Shown piece by piece: positions 44,875-53,360 of a stretch of 64,000 bases of DNA (position 1 is its first letter; each line of letters begins with the position of its first letter). The stretch is from Cyclobacterium sp. SYSU L10401 (GTDB lineage Bacteria > Bacteroidota > Bacteroidia > Cytophagales > Cyclobacteriaceae): contig NZ_WOFO01000005.1 in NCBI RefSeq assembly GCF_010993705.1, forward strand, positions 282,896 to 346,895. The letters run 5' to 3'. The notes under the pieces are model-generated. The model worked only from the letters and a program-made list of their open reading frames with translations, was not told where the DNA came from and did no database searches. Made by a program: the position numbers and the translations under genes.

Positions 44875-46614
44875 ATGAGTATACATATACAGACCGCTGC
44901 TGATTCCTATGATGTCATCATTGTAGGCTCCGGTGCTGGTGGAGGCATGGCTTCCAAAATATTGGCGGAAGCTGGATTAAGGGTTGCCGTAGTAGAGGCA
45001 GGCGCTGATTTTGATCCAGCCAAAGAGGAGCACCGCACCCAATTAAGGCCTCCCTGGGAGTCGCCGAGAAGGGGAGCAGGAACTGTCAGGCCATTTGGTG
45101 ATTTTGACGCTGCGATTGGTGGCTGGGACATCGAAGGGGAACCCTACACCCGAGGCCAGGGCAGCGAATTTGATTGGTTCAGGTCCAGGATGCTTGGTGG
45201 CAGGACCAACCACTGGGGCAGGATATCGCTACGATTTGGGCCTTTAGATTTCAAAAGAAAGAATCTGGACGGTATGGGCGATAATTGGCCCATAGGGTAT
45301 GAGGATGTAGCTCCTTATTATGATAAGGTCGATAAATTGATTGGTGTTTTCGGTTCAAAGGAGGGCATTAACAATGAGCCGGATGGATTTTTTCTTCCTC
45401 CACCTAAGCCAAGGCTTCACGAATTGCGCATCAAAAAGGGTGCTGACAAAATCAATATACCAGTCATTCCTTCCAGGCTTTCCATATTGACCCGGCCGGT
45501 CAATAATGAGCGGGGCACTTGCTTTTTTTGCAACCAATGCAACAGGGCCTGTCAGATTTATGCAGACTTTTCCTCCGGTACCTGCCTGGTCAAACCAGCC
45601 ATGAAAAAGGGTCAGGTAGATCTGTTTACCATGGCCATGGTCAGAAAAGTAACGACAAATGAGCAGGGTGAAGCCACTGGAGTAACCTACATCAGCAAAC
45701 TGGACATGCAGGAGCATAAGCTCAGTGCAAGGGTAGTGGTTTTGGGCGCATCCGCCTGCGAATCTGCCAGGATCATGTTGAATTCCAAATCAAAAACCCA
45801 CCCGAATGGACTGGGAAACAGCTCCGGGCACGTGGGCCGGTATCTCCATGACTCTACAGGCGCAGACCGGATGGGAATCCTGCCGGACATGATGGACCGG
45901 CAAAAGTACAACGAAGATGGGGTAGGTGGCATGCATATCTACACCCCCTGGTGGCTGAATGAAAAGAACCTTGATTTTGCCAGGGGTTACCATATCGAAT
46001 ATTGGGGCGGCATGGGAATGCCTTCCTATGGATTTGGTGGTGGCATGGACACCATGAGACAATATGTAAAAGATGAGTTTGGTAAGCCCAGTCCAAACGG
46101 AGGGTACGGTGAAGGCCTGAAAAAGGATATCCGCAGATTTTATGGCAGCACGGTAGGCATGTCCGGCAGAGGGGAAAGTATCCCTCAGTATAGCAATTAC
46201 TGCGAGATTGACAATCAGGTAGTAGATAAATACGGTATACCGGTACTGAAATTCCATTACAAATGGACAGACCAGGAATTGAAGCAGGCCCAACACATGC
46301 ACGAAACCTTCGAGGAAATATTGGGCAGCATGGGAGCCGTGATTTTAGGTAATAAACCCGGTCCAGAGCAGCAATACGGCCTGCACAAACCCGGTCGTAT
46401 CATCCACGAGGTAGGCACCACCCGGATGGGGGATGATCCCGGCACTTCAGTTTTGAACAAAAATTCACAGGCACATGACTGTAAAAATCTTTTTGTAGTA
46501 GACGGAGGGCCTTTTGTGTCTCAGGCAGACAAAAATCCTACCTGGACCATCCTGGCACTTTCCTGGAGAACATCCGAATACATCATTGATCAACTAAACA
46601 AGAAAAACATATAA
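44875..46614 (+). CDS. GMC-family FAD oxidoreductase with four-Cys motif, probable glycoside 3-dehydrogenase subunit
   Basis: The 579-residue flavoprotein has the FAD motif GSGAGGG (residues 18-24) and the C-terminal GMC active-site blocks IHEVGTTRMG and FVSQADKNPTWTILAL. In the middle lies C216-x2-C219-x2-C222-x3-C226 (GTCFFCNQCNRAC), which could hold an iron-sulfur cluster. Bacterial FAD glucose dehydrogenases carry a comparable cluster for electron exit. There is no signal peptide. The next gene, 4 bp away, encodes a Tat-signal small subunit that could carry it to the periplasm. With the DUF1080 gene it suggests oxidation at C3 of a sugar or glycoside. Other GMC substrates remain possible. 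Confidence 0.85.
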   Translation: MSIHIQTAADSYDVIIVGSGAGGGMASKILAEAGLRVAVVEAGADFDPAKEEHRTQLRPPWESPRRGAGTVRPFGDFDAAIGGWDIEGEPYTRGQGSEFDWFRSRMLGGRTNHWGRISLRFGPLDFKRKNLDGMGDNWPIGYEDVAPYYDKVDKLIGVFGSKEGINNEPDGFFLPPPKPRLHELRIKKGADKINIPVIPSRLSILTRPVNNERGTCFFCNQCNRACQIYADFSSGTCLVKPAMKKGQVDLFTMAMVRKVTTNEQGEATGVTYISKLDMQEHKLSARVVVLGASACESARIMLNSKSKTHPNGLGNSSGHVGRYLHDSTGADRMGILPDMMDRQKYNEDGVGGMHIYTPWWLNEKNLDFARGYHIEYWGGMGMPSYGFGGGMDTMRQYVKDEFGKPSPNGGYGEGLKKDIRRFYGSTVGMSGRGESIPQYSNYCEIDNQVVDKYGIPVLKFHYKWTDQELKQAQHMHETFEEILGSMGAVILGNKPGPEQQYGLHKPGRIIHEVGTTRMGDDPGTSVLNKNSQAHDCKNLFVVDGGPFVSQADKNPTWTILALSWRTSEYIIDQLNKKNI

Positions 46615-46618
46615 GGCC

Positions 46619-47335
46619 ATGAACAGAAGAGAAAATTTAAAGCTTTTATTCACCGGTTCCCTGGCTTCAGGCTTCCTTTTTACAGGATGTGGGCCTGAAG
46701 CTCCTGAAACCACAGAAATCCCCCACAATCCTACCATTGGTGAGTTTGGCAGTTATGGCAGGACTCCCGAGGAAATCATTCACAATGAAAACCTCAAATC
46801 CAGCACTTTCTTTACCGATGAGGAGCGAAAAAAATTAGATGTACTGGTAGATATCATCATTCCAGCAGACGATACCTCCGGAAGTGCTACAGATGCCGGG
46901 GTGCCTGATTTCATTGAGTTCATGATGAAGGATATCCCGAGCTACCAAACTCCCATGCGCGGTGGCTTGTTGTGGCTGGACCATAAATCGGATGAAATGT
47001 TTGGCAGTAAATTTCTTGAAATCAGTGAGGACCAAAGGATACAGATCATAGATGAGATCGCCTACCCGGATAAGGCCAAAGCGGAGAATGAAGGAGGAGT
47101 ACGCTTTTTTAACATGCTCCGCAACCTTACGGCTACCGGTTTCTTTACCAGTGAAGAAGGGTTTAAGGACCTAGGCTATGTGGGCAATAAACCCAATGCC
47201 TGGGACGGTGTCCCGGAAGAGGTACTGGCCAAGCATGGGCTTCAAAATGACCCCAAATACAAGGATGTTTACCTGGATATCAGCACCCGGGGTACCATTG
47301 CGCAATGGGATGATGAGGGCAACCTCATCGGTTAA
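46619..47335 (+). CDS. Gluconate 2-dehydrogenase subunit 3-like Tat lipoprotein
   Basis: The 238-residue protein belongs to the gluconate 2-dehydrogenase subunit 3 family, the small partner of GMC dehydrogenases. Its N-terminus has a twin-arginine pair (MNRRENLKLLF) and a lipobox FTGC (Cys24), so it is probably exported folded and lipid-anchored. Family features include LDVLVDIIIPADDTSGSATDAGVPDFIEF. It probably chaperones and exports the flavoprotein encoded 4 bp upstream, as described for FAD glucose dehydrogenase. No haem c motif (CxxCH) is present, so an electron acceptor subunit is not encoded here. Confidence 0.87.
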   Translation: MNRRENLKLLFTGSLASGFLFTGCGPEAPETTEIPHNPTIGEFGSYGRTPEEIIHNENLKSSTFFTDEERKKLDVLVDIIIPADDTSGSATDAGVPDFIEFMMKDIPSYQTPMRGGLLWLDHKSDEMFGSKFLEISEDQRIQIIDEIAYPDKAKAENEGGVRFFNMLRNLTATGFFTSEEGFKDLGYVGNKPNAWDGVPEEVLAKHGLQNDPKYKDVYLDISTRGTIAQWDDEGNLIG

Positions 47336-47361
47336 CGACTTTATACCTCTTCCGTTCTTTT

Positions 47362-47397
47362 ACCTGCTGCGGCGAACTCATCATTCCCGCAGCAGGT
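47362..47397 (+). promoter_or_regulatory. Hairpin between small subunit and DUF1080 genes
   Basis: ACCTGCTGCGG (47362-47372) and CCGCAGCAGGT (47387-47397) form an 11-bp perfect stem with a 14-base loop, followed by TTGCCTT rather than a T-run. It may be a weak terminator, an mRNA-stabilising or a processing element that sets unequal expression within the operon. Confidence 0.55.
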
Positions 47398-47419
47398 TTG
47401 CCTTAAACCCGAATTAACC

Positions 47420-48112
47420 ATGAGATTTTTCGCTTCCATTTGCTTATTGAATGTCTTGCTCAGCGCTTCTTCAGCAATTCAGGCCCAGAGATTGCCCATT
47501 TTCAATGGAAAAGACCTTTCGGGCTGGCATGCCGATGTGCCTGAAAAAGACGAAAACCCTGAGCTAGGTCCTTCCTTTGTGGTAAGAGATGGCATGTTGG
47601 TAAGCCTGGGCAGGCCTTTGGGGCACCTTATCACGGATGATATTTACGAAAATTACCGCATTACTGCAGATTACAGGTTCCCTGGTGAAACCGGCAACTG
47701 TGGGATTTTGGTCCATGCCTCCACCCCCAGGGCCTTGTATGACATGTTTCCCAAAAGCATTGAAGTCCAAATGATGCATGAAAATGCAGGGGACTTTTGG
47801 TGCATCGTAGAAGATATTACCGTAGAAAACATGGTAGAAAGAAGGGGTAAAAAAGAAGACTGGGGCATCACGGAAGGCAAAAACAGACGTATTCTAAACC
47901 TTACAGATGGATCTGAAAACCCTCCGGGTGAATGGAACCAGATGGTTATAGAGTGCTTTGAGGACCGGATCAAAGTCTGGGTAAACGGAGATTTGGTCAA
48001 TGAAGGATTCAACGCCACTGCAGTGAGGGGGCAGGTGGCCATTCAGGCAGAAGGGGCAGAGGTTGAGTTTAAGCAACTGTTTTTGGAACCCATTGAAGGA
48101 ATTACCAAATAA
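47420..48112 (+). CDS. DUF1080 (3-keto-disaccharide hydrolase-like) exported protein
   Basis: The 230-residue protein has a signal peptide (MRFFASICLLNVLLSASSAIQAQ) and a concanavalin-like DUF1080 domain, starting FNGKDLSGW and including GNCGILVHAS and SIEVQMMHENAGDF. Several DUF1080 proteins have been shown to cleave 3-keto-glycosides, and the family is now named 3-keto-disaccharide hydrolase. Its place just behind a GMC dehydrogenase and its Tat subunit fits a two-step oxidise-then-cleave route in the periplasm. The exact sugar is unknown. Confidence 0.87.
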   Translation: MRFFASICLLNVLLSASSAIQAQRLPIFNGKDLSGWHADVPEKDENPELGPSFVVRDGMLVSLGRPLGHLITDDIYENYRITADYRFPGETGNCGILVHASTPRALYDMFPKSIEVQMMHENAGDFWCIVEDITVENMVERRGKKEDWGITEGKNRRILNLTDGSENPPGEWNQMVIECFEDRIKVWVNGDLVNEGFNATAVRGQVAIQAEGAEVEFKQLFLEPIEGITK

Positions 48113-48120
48113 ACCCGCTC

Positions 48121-48834
48121 CTATCCATAAAAATCAGATAACCGGGCCAATCCTTTTCTGTCCAACAGTAGGATTTTCTTACCTTGCAGCTCTATCAGGC
48201 CATCTTTTTTAAACTCTGACAAAAGCCTGATGACTGTTTCCGTTGCGGTACCCACTATGCCTGCAATTTCCTCTCTGGTCAGGGTGATATCCAGTCTTTG
48301 TTTGTCCCCCCCATCTACCCCATAGCTGTCACCCAGCTTTAAAAGTGATAAGGCCAACCTTTCGCGAATGGATTTTTGGGTAGCATCGGTGAGTTTATTT
48401 TCCATCAAGCCCAGGTCATGGCACAGGGAGCGGGTGAGTCTCCGGTGGAAGTTATTGTCTTCAGCCAATATTTTCAGAAAAACCTCCTTTGGAACAAAAC
48501 AAATCCTGGCATCCTCTACGATGGTAGCGGTAGTAGTGTACGCCTCTTCTGCGATCATGGAAGTATACCCCACAAAATCCCCCTTTTGGGCCAGCCGGAT
48601 GATTTGCTCTTTCCCATTTGATGCTGTTTTAAAAATCTTAACCACTCCACTGTTCACACAGAATACACCTAAAGGCTTGGTATTTTCATAATAAAGGATT
48701 TGGCCTTTCTTGTGAGAGATAAAATTTTTATTGTCTGAGATATTGCACAGGTGTTCATCTTTCAGTTCTGAAAACATGGAGAACTTTCTGCTCAGACACA
48801 ATTCGCAAGGTGTGTTTTTAACCGGCTTGTTCAT
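48121..48834 (-). CDS. Crp/Fnr family transcriptional regulator
   Basis: The 237-residue protein has a cyclic-nucleotide-like beta barrel (about 30-150) and a C-terminal winged helix (LTREEIAGIVGTATETVIRLL). The N-terminus carries C10-x2-C13 and C30, reminiscent of FNR cluster ligands, but the fourth ligand is not obvious, so iron-sulfur sensing is only possible. In the recognition helix E-T-V-I-R keeps the Glu and Arg of FNR but replaces its Ser with Ile. A TGAC-N4-GTCA dyad lies 52 bp upstream of its start and suggests autoregulation. It converges on the DUF1080 gene 8 bp away. Confidence 0.92.
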   Translation of the reverse strand: MNKPVKNTPCELCLSRKFSMFSELKDEHLCNISDNKNFISHKKGQILYYENTKPLGVFCVNSGVVKIFKTASNGKEQIIRLAQKGDFVGYTSMIAEEAYTTTATIVEDARICFVPKEVFLKILAEDNNFHRRLTRSLCHDLGLMENKLTDATQKSIRERLALSLLKLGDSYGVDGGDKQRLDITLTREEIAGIVGTATETVIRLLSEFKKDGLIELQGKKILLLDRKGLARLSDFYG

Positions 48835-48885
48835 AGGGGAATTTTAAATCTCATTAAAATTATTCCCTAAAATTAACAAATAACA

Positions 48886-48897
48886 TGACTAAAGTCA
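48886..48897. promoter_or_regulatory. FNR-type operator candidate upstream of the Crp/Fnr gene
   Basis: TGAC-TAAA-GTCA is an exact dyad with the four-base spacer of Crp/Fnr-family sites such as TTGAC-N4-GTCAA. It lies 52-63 bp upstream of the regulator start, a position suiting autoregulation. Confidence 0.5.
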
Positions 48898-48925
48898 CTG
48901 AAGGATTGATATTTCTATTGTTGTA

Positions 48926-49411
48926 CTACATTCCTGGATCAGAAAACGTAGGGAAATAGTTGATCTGCTGGTAGTTACCTGATTGCTTATCCCATTTCAC
49001 ACAAATATGTTTCTGCCCATTACTGATCCCCAAAAATGGCGCTTTGATTTGTTGGTTGTACACCCCAACCTGCTCGATGGTTTTCTGACTCAAGGTTACG
49101 TCCGGAGCTTTACACTCTATCAGGAAAAAAGCCCCTCCTTCCCGGTTCAATACCAGGATGTCAAATCGTTTTTGAAGGGCGTTGTAGGTCAAGCCCCTTT
49201 CCAAAGCAATCAGGCTTTTTGGATAATTCAAGTGTCCAACCAGGTACTGCACCAGGTGCTGTCTGACCCATTCTTCGGGAGTCAAAAGCAAATTTTTCTT
49301 TCTCAAAGGATCAAAAATATACCATTTCCCATTACCTGCCTCTTCTAATCGAAACTCATAGGGAGGGAGATTTAGTTTTGCCTGATAGGGTTTTCCTGCC
49401 TTTTCTTCCAT
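48926..49411 (-). CDS. Orphan HSDR_N-type nuclease-fold protein
   Basis: The 161-residue protein matches the type I restriction enzyme R N-terminal domain (HSDR_N_2). The PD-(D/E)xK core is visible as RFDILVLN followed by FFLIECKAP, and the preceding block is RQHLVQYLV. It lacks the helicase of real HsdR proteins, and no hsdM or hsdS is nearby. Orphan copies like this are widespread and conserved in Bacteroidota; their role is unknown but probably is not restriction. I use the ATG at 49411 rather than a TTG six codons earlier. Confidence 0.83.
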   Translation of the reverse strand: MEEKAGKPYQAKLNLPPYEFRLEEAGNGKWYIFDPLRKKNLLLTPEEWVRQHLVQYLVGHLNYPKSLIALERGLTYNALQKRFDILVLNREGGAFFLIECKAPDVTLSQKTIEQVGVYNQQIKAPFLGISNGQKHICVKWDKQSGNYQQINYFPTFSDPGM

Positions 49412-49465
49412 GAAACAAAATTGTATCAAATTAAGCGATACTAAAAACGACCGCCATGCTTTTCT

Positions 49466-50179
49466 TTAAAAATTCAAATACGGGGCGATACGATCTACCC
49501 ATTCCTTAGAAAAAATTTTAATGTGGAGCAGGTCCGAGGGGTTGCTATAGGCTCCATGCTGCTCCCTGTAAGCCACAATCACCTTGGCTTCCCCAAAGGC
49601 TATGTAGGGATGCTGAGCCAGTTCCTTCACCTCTGCTGCATTGATATCGATCTTTTGGGATATTTTTGGGCTGAAAGGGAATGTCTCATAGATTTTCTCT
49701 GCCAATGCGGCATCTACTCCATAAACCTCCAAAAGTTGCTCAGGCAGGTGAAATCCTCCCAGTTTACTTCTAAATGCCGCTATTCTTTCGGACAGCACAG
49801 GTCCCACCCCATTCACCAATTGAAGTTCCACTGCGGTGGCTTCCGGGAAGGCAAGCTTGTTCAGGCCAGGTCTTTCGGGGGCTTTTAAGGTGGTGTTTTG
49901 CTTTTTCGAATCTTTTCCCTCCTTTTTCTCCTGAATGGTGCTGTCAGCAGTTAAAGCGATTGGGATAGGGCTTGACAAAAGGCTATCTTCCGAAAGCGTC
50001 CGGAATTTTTCCAGGTAGCTGGAATAACTTTTCTGATGGCTGGCTTTGTAATAATTGCTTATTCCATAGGGAAAAGCATAAAGCAGTATCAGGACAGGGA
50101 CCACAAACACAAAGCCCCTGGCTTCCCTACGGGTAAAACCCAGGTAAGACTTCAAAAAATAAAACAACTTATCTACCAT
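49466..50179 (-). CDS. ComEA-like helix-hairpin-helix membrane protein
   Basis: The 237-residue protein has one N-terminal membrane segment (FVFVVPVLILLYAFPYGI) and a polar linker. Two helix-hairpin-helix units follow: VELQLVNGVGPVLSERIAAFR plus ALAEKIYETF, and INAAEVKELAQHPYIAFGEAKVIVAYR. This is the ComEA type of DNA-binding fold used to receive DNA in natural transformation, although Bacteroidota homologues are seldom tested. No other competence gene is adjacent. It diverges from hemA. Confidence 0.85.
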   Translation of the reverse strand: MVDKLFYFLKSYLGFTRREARGFVFVVPVLILLYAFPYGISNYYKASHQKSYSSYLEKFRTLSEDSLLSSPIPIALTADSTIQEKKEGKDSKKQNTTLKAPERPGLNKLAFPEATAVELQLVNGVGPVLSERIAAFRSKLGGFHLPEQLLEVYGVDAALAEKIYETFPFSPKISQKIDINAAEVKELAQHPYIAFGEAKVIVAYREQHGAYSNPSDLLHIKIFSKEWVDRIAPYLNF

Positions 50180-50336
50180 TGATTTCAGCTATTGACACCA
50201 TAAATTAATATTATTGGAATTATATTCCAAAAATTCGCATTATTGCAGGTAGATTAAAAACAGGAAAAAGTTATTTAGAAGGATTATAAATTAAACTCAC
50301 TTGGCCGATTTAATTCCATTCGTCCTTTTTCTATAA

Positions 50337-50344
50337 TAAATTTG
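50337..50344 (+). promoter_or_regulatory. Probable -7 box of hemA
   Basis: TAAATTTG matches TAnnTTTG exactly, 19 bp upstream of the hemA ATG. A -33 TTG at the usual distance is not clear. Confidence 0.45.
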
Positions 50345-50363
50345 TTCCGGAAAGAATATCGTT

Positions 50364-51638
50364 ATGCAATCAAAGTTTAAAGCTTTAAGTCTCTCTTACA
50401 AGAATGCTCCTGTAGAAATCCGGGAATTGGTTTCTTTGGATGAGTCTGCCATACGATCGCTTTTAACCAAACTAAAAGATTTTTTCAGTCTTACAGATAC
50501 CCTGATCCTGTCTACCTGTAACCGGACGGAAGTTTACTACAGCCATGAACTGGATCTTTCTACCGAAATCATCAAACTTGTTGGTTTGGAAAAGGGGCTG
50601 GCGGATACGATTACCTATCTGGAATATTTTGATATTTTTCAGGACGACAAATCCGCTATCAATCATCTTTTCCGGGTGGCCATGGGACTCGAGGCTCAGG
50701 TCATTGGAGACATGCAGATTTCCAACCAGGTCAAAAGGGCCTACCAGGCGTCTGCAGACATGGACATGGCCGGACCTTTCCTTCACAGGCTCATGCACAC
50801 CATCTTTTTTACCAATAAGAAGGTGGTGCAGGAAACGCAATTCAGGGACGGGGCAGCCTCTGTCTCTTATGCGGCGGTAGAATTGATTGAAGAACTGACA
50901 TCCAATACCCATCAGCCCAGGGTACTTTTGGTAGGGCTGGGTGAAATTGGTGAAGATGTAGCCAAAAACCTGGTTTACCTGACCGATGCCAAGGTCAAAA
51001 TATCCAACAGGACCTATTCCAAATCCCAGACCCTTGCCGTCGAATATGGGTTTGAGGCCATCCCCTTTGAGGACAGTTTCGAGGCGATGAAAGAAGCAGA
51101 TGTCATCATTTCATCTGTCATGAAGTCAGAACCCTTTATCACCAAAGGATTGGTGAGTACCTTTGATATCAAAAGCTACAAGCTTTTGGTAGATCTTTCT
51201 GTTCCCAGAAGCATTGACACTGCAGTAGAGGATATTCCCGGAGTACTTCTTTACAATGTAGATAACATCCGGAGCAAAGCCAGCGAAACCCTGAGCCAGC
51301 GAACTGCAGCCATCCCTCAGGTAGAAAAAATAATTGATGAAAATATCGGTGAATTTTACGACTGGAAAAAGGAGATGATGGTATCTCCGACCATCAATAA
51401 ATTGAAAAACAGCCTGGAGCAAATCCGGAAAGAAGAGCTGGAAAGGTACCTGAAAAATGCAGATACCCAGCATTTTGATATCATTGATAAAATCACCAAA
51501 AGCATGATGCAAAAAATCCTTAAAGTGCCGGTGGTACAATTGAGGGCAGCGTGTAAGCGTGATCAGGCAGAGGAGATGATAGATATTATCAATGATTTAT
51601 TTGATTTGGAGAAGCAGCAGGACAGAAAAAACGCCTGA
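50364..51638 (+). CDS. hemA: Glutamyl-tRNA reductase
   Basis: HemA reduces glutamyl-tRNA to glutamate-1-semialdehyde, the first step of C5 haem synthesis. The 424-residue protein has catalytic Cys52 in LSTCNRTEVY, the tRNA/substrate block VAMGLEAQVIGDMQI, the NADPH-binding region VLLVGLGEIGEDVAKNL and the C-terminal dimerisation helices. Length is normal. It shares the haem pathway with hemN at 34 kb but is not linked to it here. Confidence 0.96.
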   Translation: MQSKFKALSLSYKNAPVEIRELVSLDESAIRSLLTKLKDFFSLTDTLILSTCNRTEVYYSHELDLSTEIIKLVGLEKGLADTITYLEYFDIFQDDKSAINHLFRVAMGLEAQVIGDMQISNQVKRAYQASADMDMAGPFLHRLMHTIFFTNKKVVQETQFRDGAASVSYAAVELIEELTSNTHQPRVLLVGLGEIGEDVAKNLVYLTDAKVKISNRTYSKSQTLAVEYGFEAIPFEDSFEAMKEADVIISSVMKSEPFITKGLVSTFDIKSYKLLVDLSVPRSIDTAVEDIPGVLLYNVDNIRSKASETLSQRTAAIPQVEKIIDENIGEFYDWKKEMMVSPTINKLKNSLEQIRKEELERYLKNADTQHFDIIDKITKSMMQKILKVPVVQLRAACKRDQAEEMIDIINDLFDLEKQQDRKNA

Positions 51639-51754
51639 TAGTTTTTACCTTTCTTTTTTACAGTTGATGTTTTTTTTGAAACAAATCACCCCTTACAGGT
51701 TTTTTATTGAGAAAGCCCATATTTATTTTTACTTTCACCCAAAAAGAAGTGTAT

Positions 51755-53347
51755 ATGCGGAAATTTTATTCATTGCCATTTTTTGTAGCAATGCTTTTAT
51801 TTATCGGAACCATAGAAAAAGCAAACAGTCAGGTATGGGAAGTTTTTGACCAGCAATTGAATCTGGAAAAGAAAATCTCGCATGGAAACATCCATCTTTT
51901 GGGTAACTCCCTCAGGATAAATGCCTGGGAAAACGACCTTTCATTTTTAGGCCCCGACTACGAGGCATTTGCCACCCTGGACAGCGCACGTCTTTACCAG
52001 TACCTGGAACCCTGGATTATTATCCATAACGGAGATAAATTTGGTGCTTTCCATGAATATGGGGAGCAGGTCTTGCCAACCATCTACGATGAAGTGGCTA
52101 CCTATTACAACCTGCTGCTTTCAAAAAAGGGAAATGCCTATTATGTGTATGACCGGGGCAAAAAAAACACCCAGTCCATCGGGGAATTTTCTAAGGCCAG
52201 GTTTGCTAAAAACGGACAGGTCATCGCTCAAAAAGCAGATGGGTCTTATCTATTGCCCCTTTCCGAGAGTCCGGATCACCCCTATATTTCACTGACCGAT
52301 CCCTGTCAGGATGTAATTATAGCAGAAGAAGCTACCGGTTATGGCCTGATCAACCGGCATGGGGATTACATCCTCGATCCTATCATTGATGAAATCAAAC
52401 ATCTGGATGACAATTATTTCTTTGCACGAAATGAAGCGGAGTACCTGCTGATCAATGCCTTGTCCACCGATGCGGACATTCGTTACAATAGTTTTCATAA
52501 AATCAGCATTGAAAACGATGTGATGGTAGAATATATCCATGGGAAATTACGCAGGATCATGAAAAATGACGGTATTTTACTGGATATCGTGGGCATGGAC
52601 TCTGTAAGGAAGGTGGATGATTATTATAATGTTCATTTCAGAGATCAGAAAACAGGCCTGCTCAATCCTCAGGGCAAATGGGAAGTCCGGCCTACCCCGT
52701 CTGCAAAAAAGATCTTCCCCGGAAATGAGGGCCTTTTTGGGGCACTTATTGGTGAAGACTTTGGATACATCAATAGCCGGGGGGACACCATCATTGACCC
52801 GGTATTTGACCAGGTAAAACGCTTCTCCGAAGGACTTGCCGAAGTAAGGAAAGGCCAGCTATGGGGATATGTCAATCGAAACAACCAAATGATTATTCCC
52901 TTTTCATTTGAGAATTCCGGACCATTTTCGCACGGGGTAGCCATTGTAGCCCAGGAGGGTAGGGTTAACCTGATCAATCAGCGGGGGGAATTGTTACTGG
53001 AAAACTCCTGCGAACGCATCAGTAAGACAAGTGATGGGTATTATCTCCTGGAAAATGAGGGCCTTTTGGGAATGGCCAAGCCAGATGGCCAGTTGATCAG
53101 TCCACCGGTCTATGAAGAGATCCGGAGAGAAGGTCCTGACCAGATACTGATCCGAAAAAGAGATGTCTATGGCATGATGAATGAAAACGGAGATTTTGAA
53201 TTACCGCTTTTTTACAGCCAGATCCTCTTTGACAAAGAAAATGACAGGATATTGGCAAAAAGTCAATCCAGCGTCAGTAAAGCCTCAGAGGAGATTGCCG
53301 CTGAACATTCCCAAAACAAGAAAAAGAAAAAAAATAAAGGGGCCTGA
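51755..53347 (+). CDS. WG-repeat protein, probably exported
   Basis: From the ATG at 51755 the protein has 530 residues: a signal peptide (MRKFYSLPFFVAMLLFIGTI to ANSQ) and about seven WG-type beta repeats such as KFGAFHEYGEQVLP, GYGLINRHGDYILDP, DFGYINSRGDTIIDP and LWGYVNRNNQMIIPF. The last 20 residues are basic (KKKKKNKGA). WG repeats are found in exported bacterial proteins of unknown role. The upstream TTG start at 51707 is less likely because it lacks a signal peptide. Its stop codon sits in the loop of a bidirectional terminator. Confidence 0.85.
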   Translation: MRKFYSLPFFVAMLLFIGTIEKANSQVWEVFDQQLNLEKKISHGNIHLLGNSLRINAWENDLSFLGPDYEAFATLDSARLYQYLEPWIIIHNGDKFGAFHEYGEQVLPTIYDEVATYYNLLLSKKGNAYYVYDRGKKNTQSIGEFSKARFAKNGQVIAQKADGSYLLPLSESPDHPYISLTDPCQDVIIAEEATGYGLINRHGDYILDPIIDEIKHLDDNYFFARNEAEYLLINALSTDADIRYNSFHKISIENDVMVEYIHGKLRRIMKNDGILLDIVGMDSVRKVDDYYNVHFRDQKTGLLNPQGKWEVRPTPSAKKIFPGNEGLFGALIGEDFGYINSRGDTIIDPVFDQVKRFSEGLAEVRKGQLWGYVNRNNQMIIPFSFENSGPFSHGVAIVAQEGRVNLINQRGELLLENSCERISKTSDGYYLLENEGLLGMAKPDGQLISPPVYEEIRREGPDQILIRKRDVYGMMNENGDFELPLFYSQILFDKENDRILAKSQSSVSKASEEIAAEHSQNKKKKKNKGA

Positions 53348-53360
53348 TGCCCCTTTATTT
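53332..53360. terminator. Bidirectional terminator between WG-repeat gene and floA
   Basis: AAATAAAGGGGC (53332-53343) and GCCCCTTTATTT (53349-53360) form a perfect 12-bp stem around CTGAT. T-rich sequence follows on the plus strand and A-rich-complement (T-rich) sequence follows on the minus strand. The stop codon of the WG-repeat gene lies inside it, and the floA stop begins at its right edge. Confidence 0.88.

Noticed and set aside
48926..49411. Type I restriction-modification locus
   Set aside because: Only the nuclease-fold domain is present, without methylase, specificity or helicase genes.
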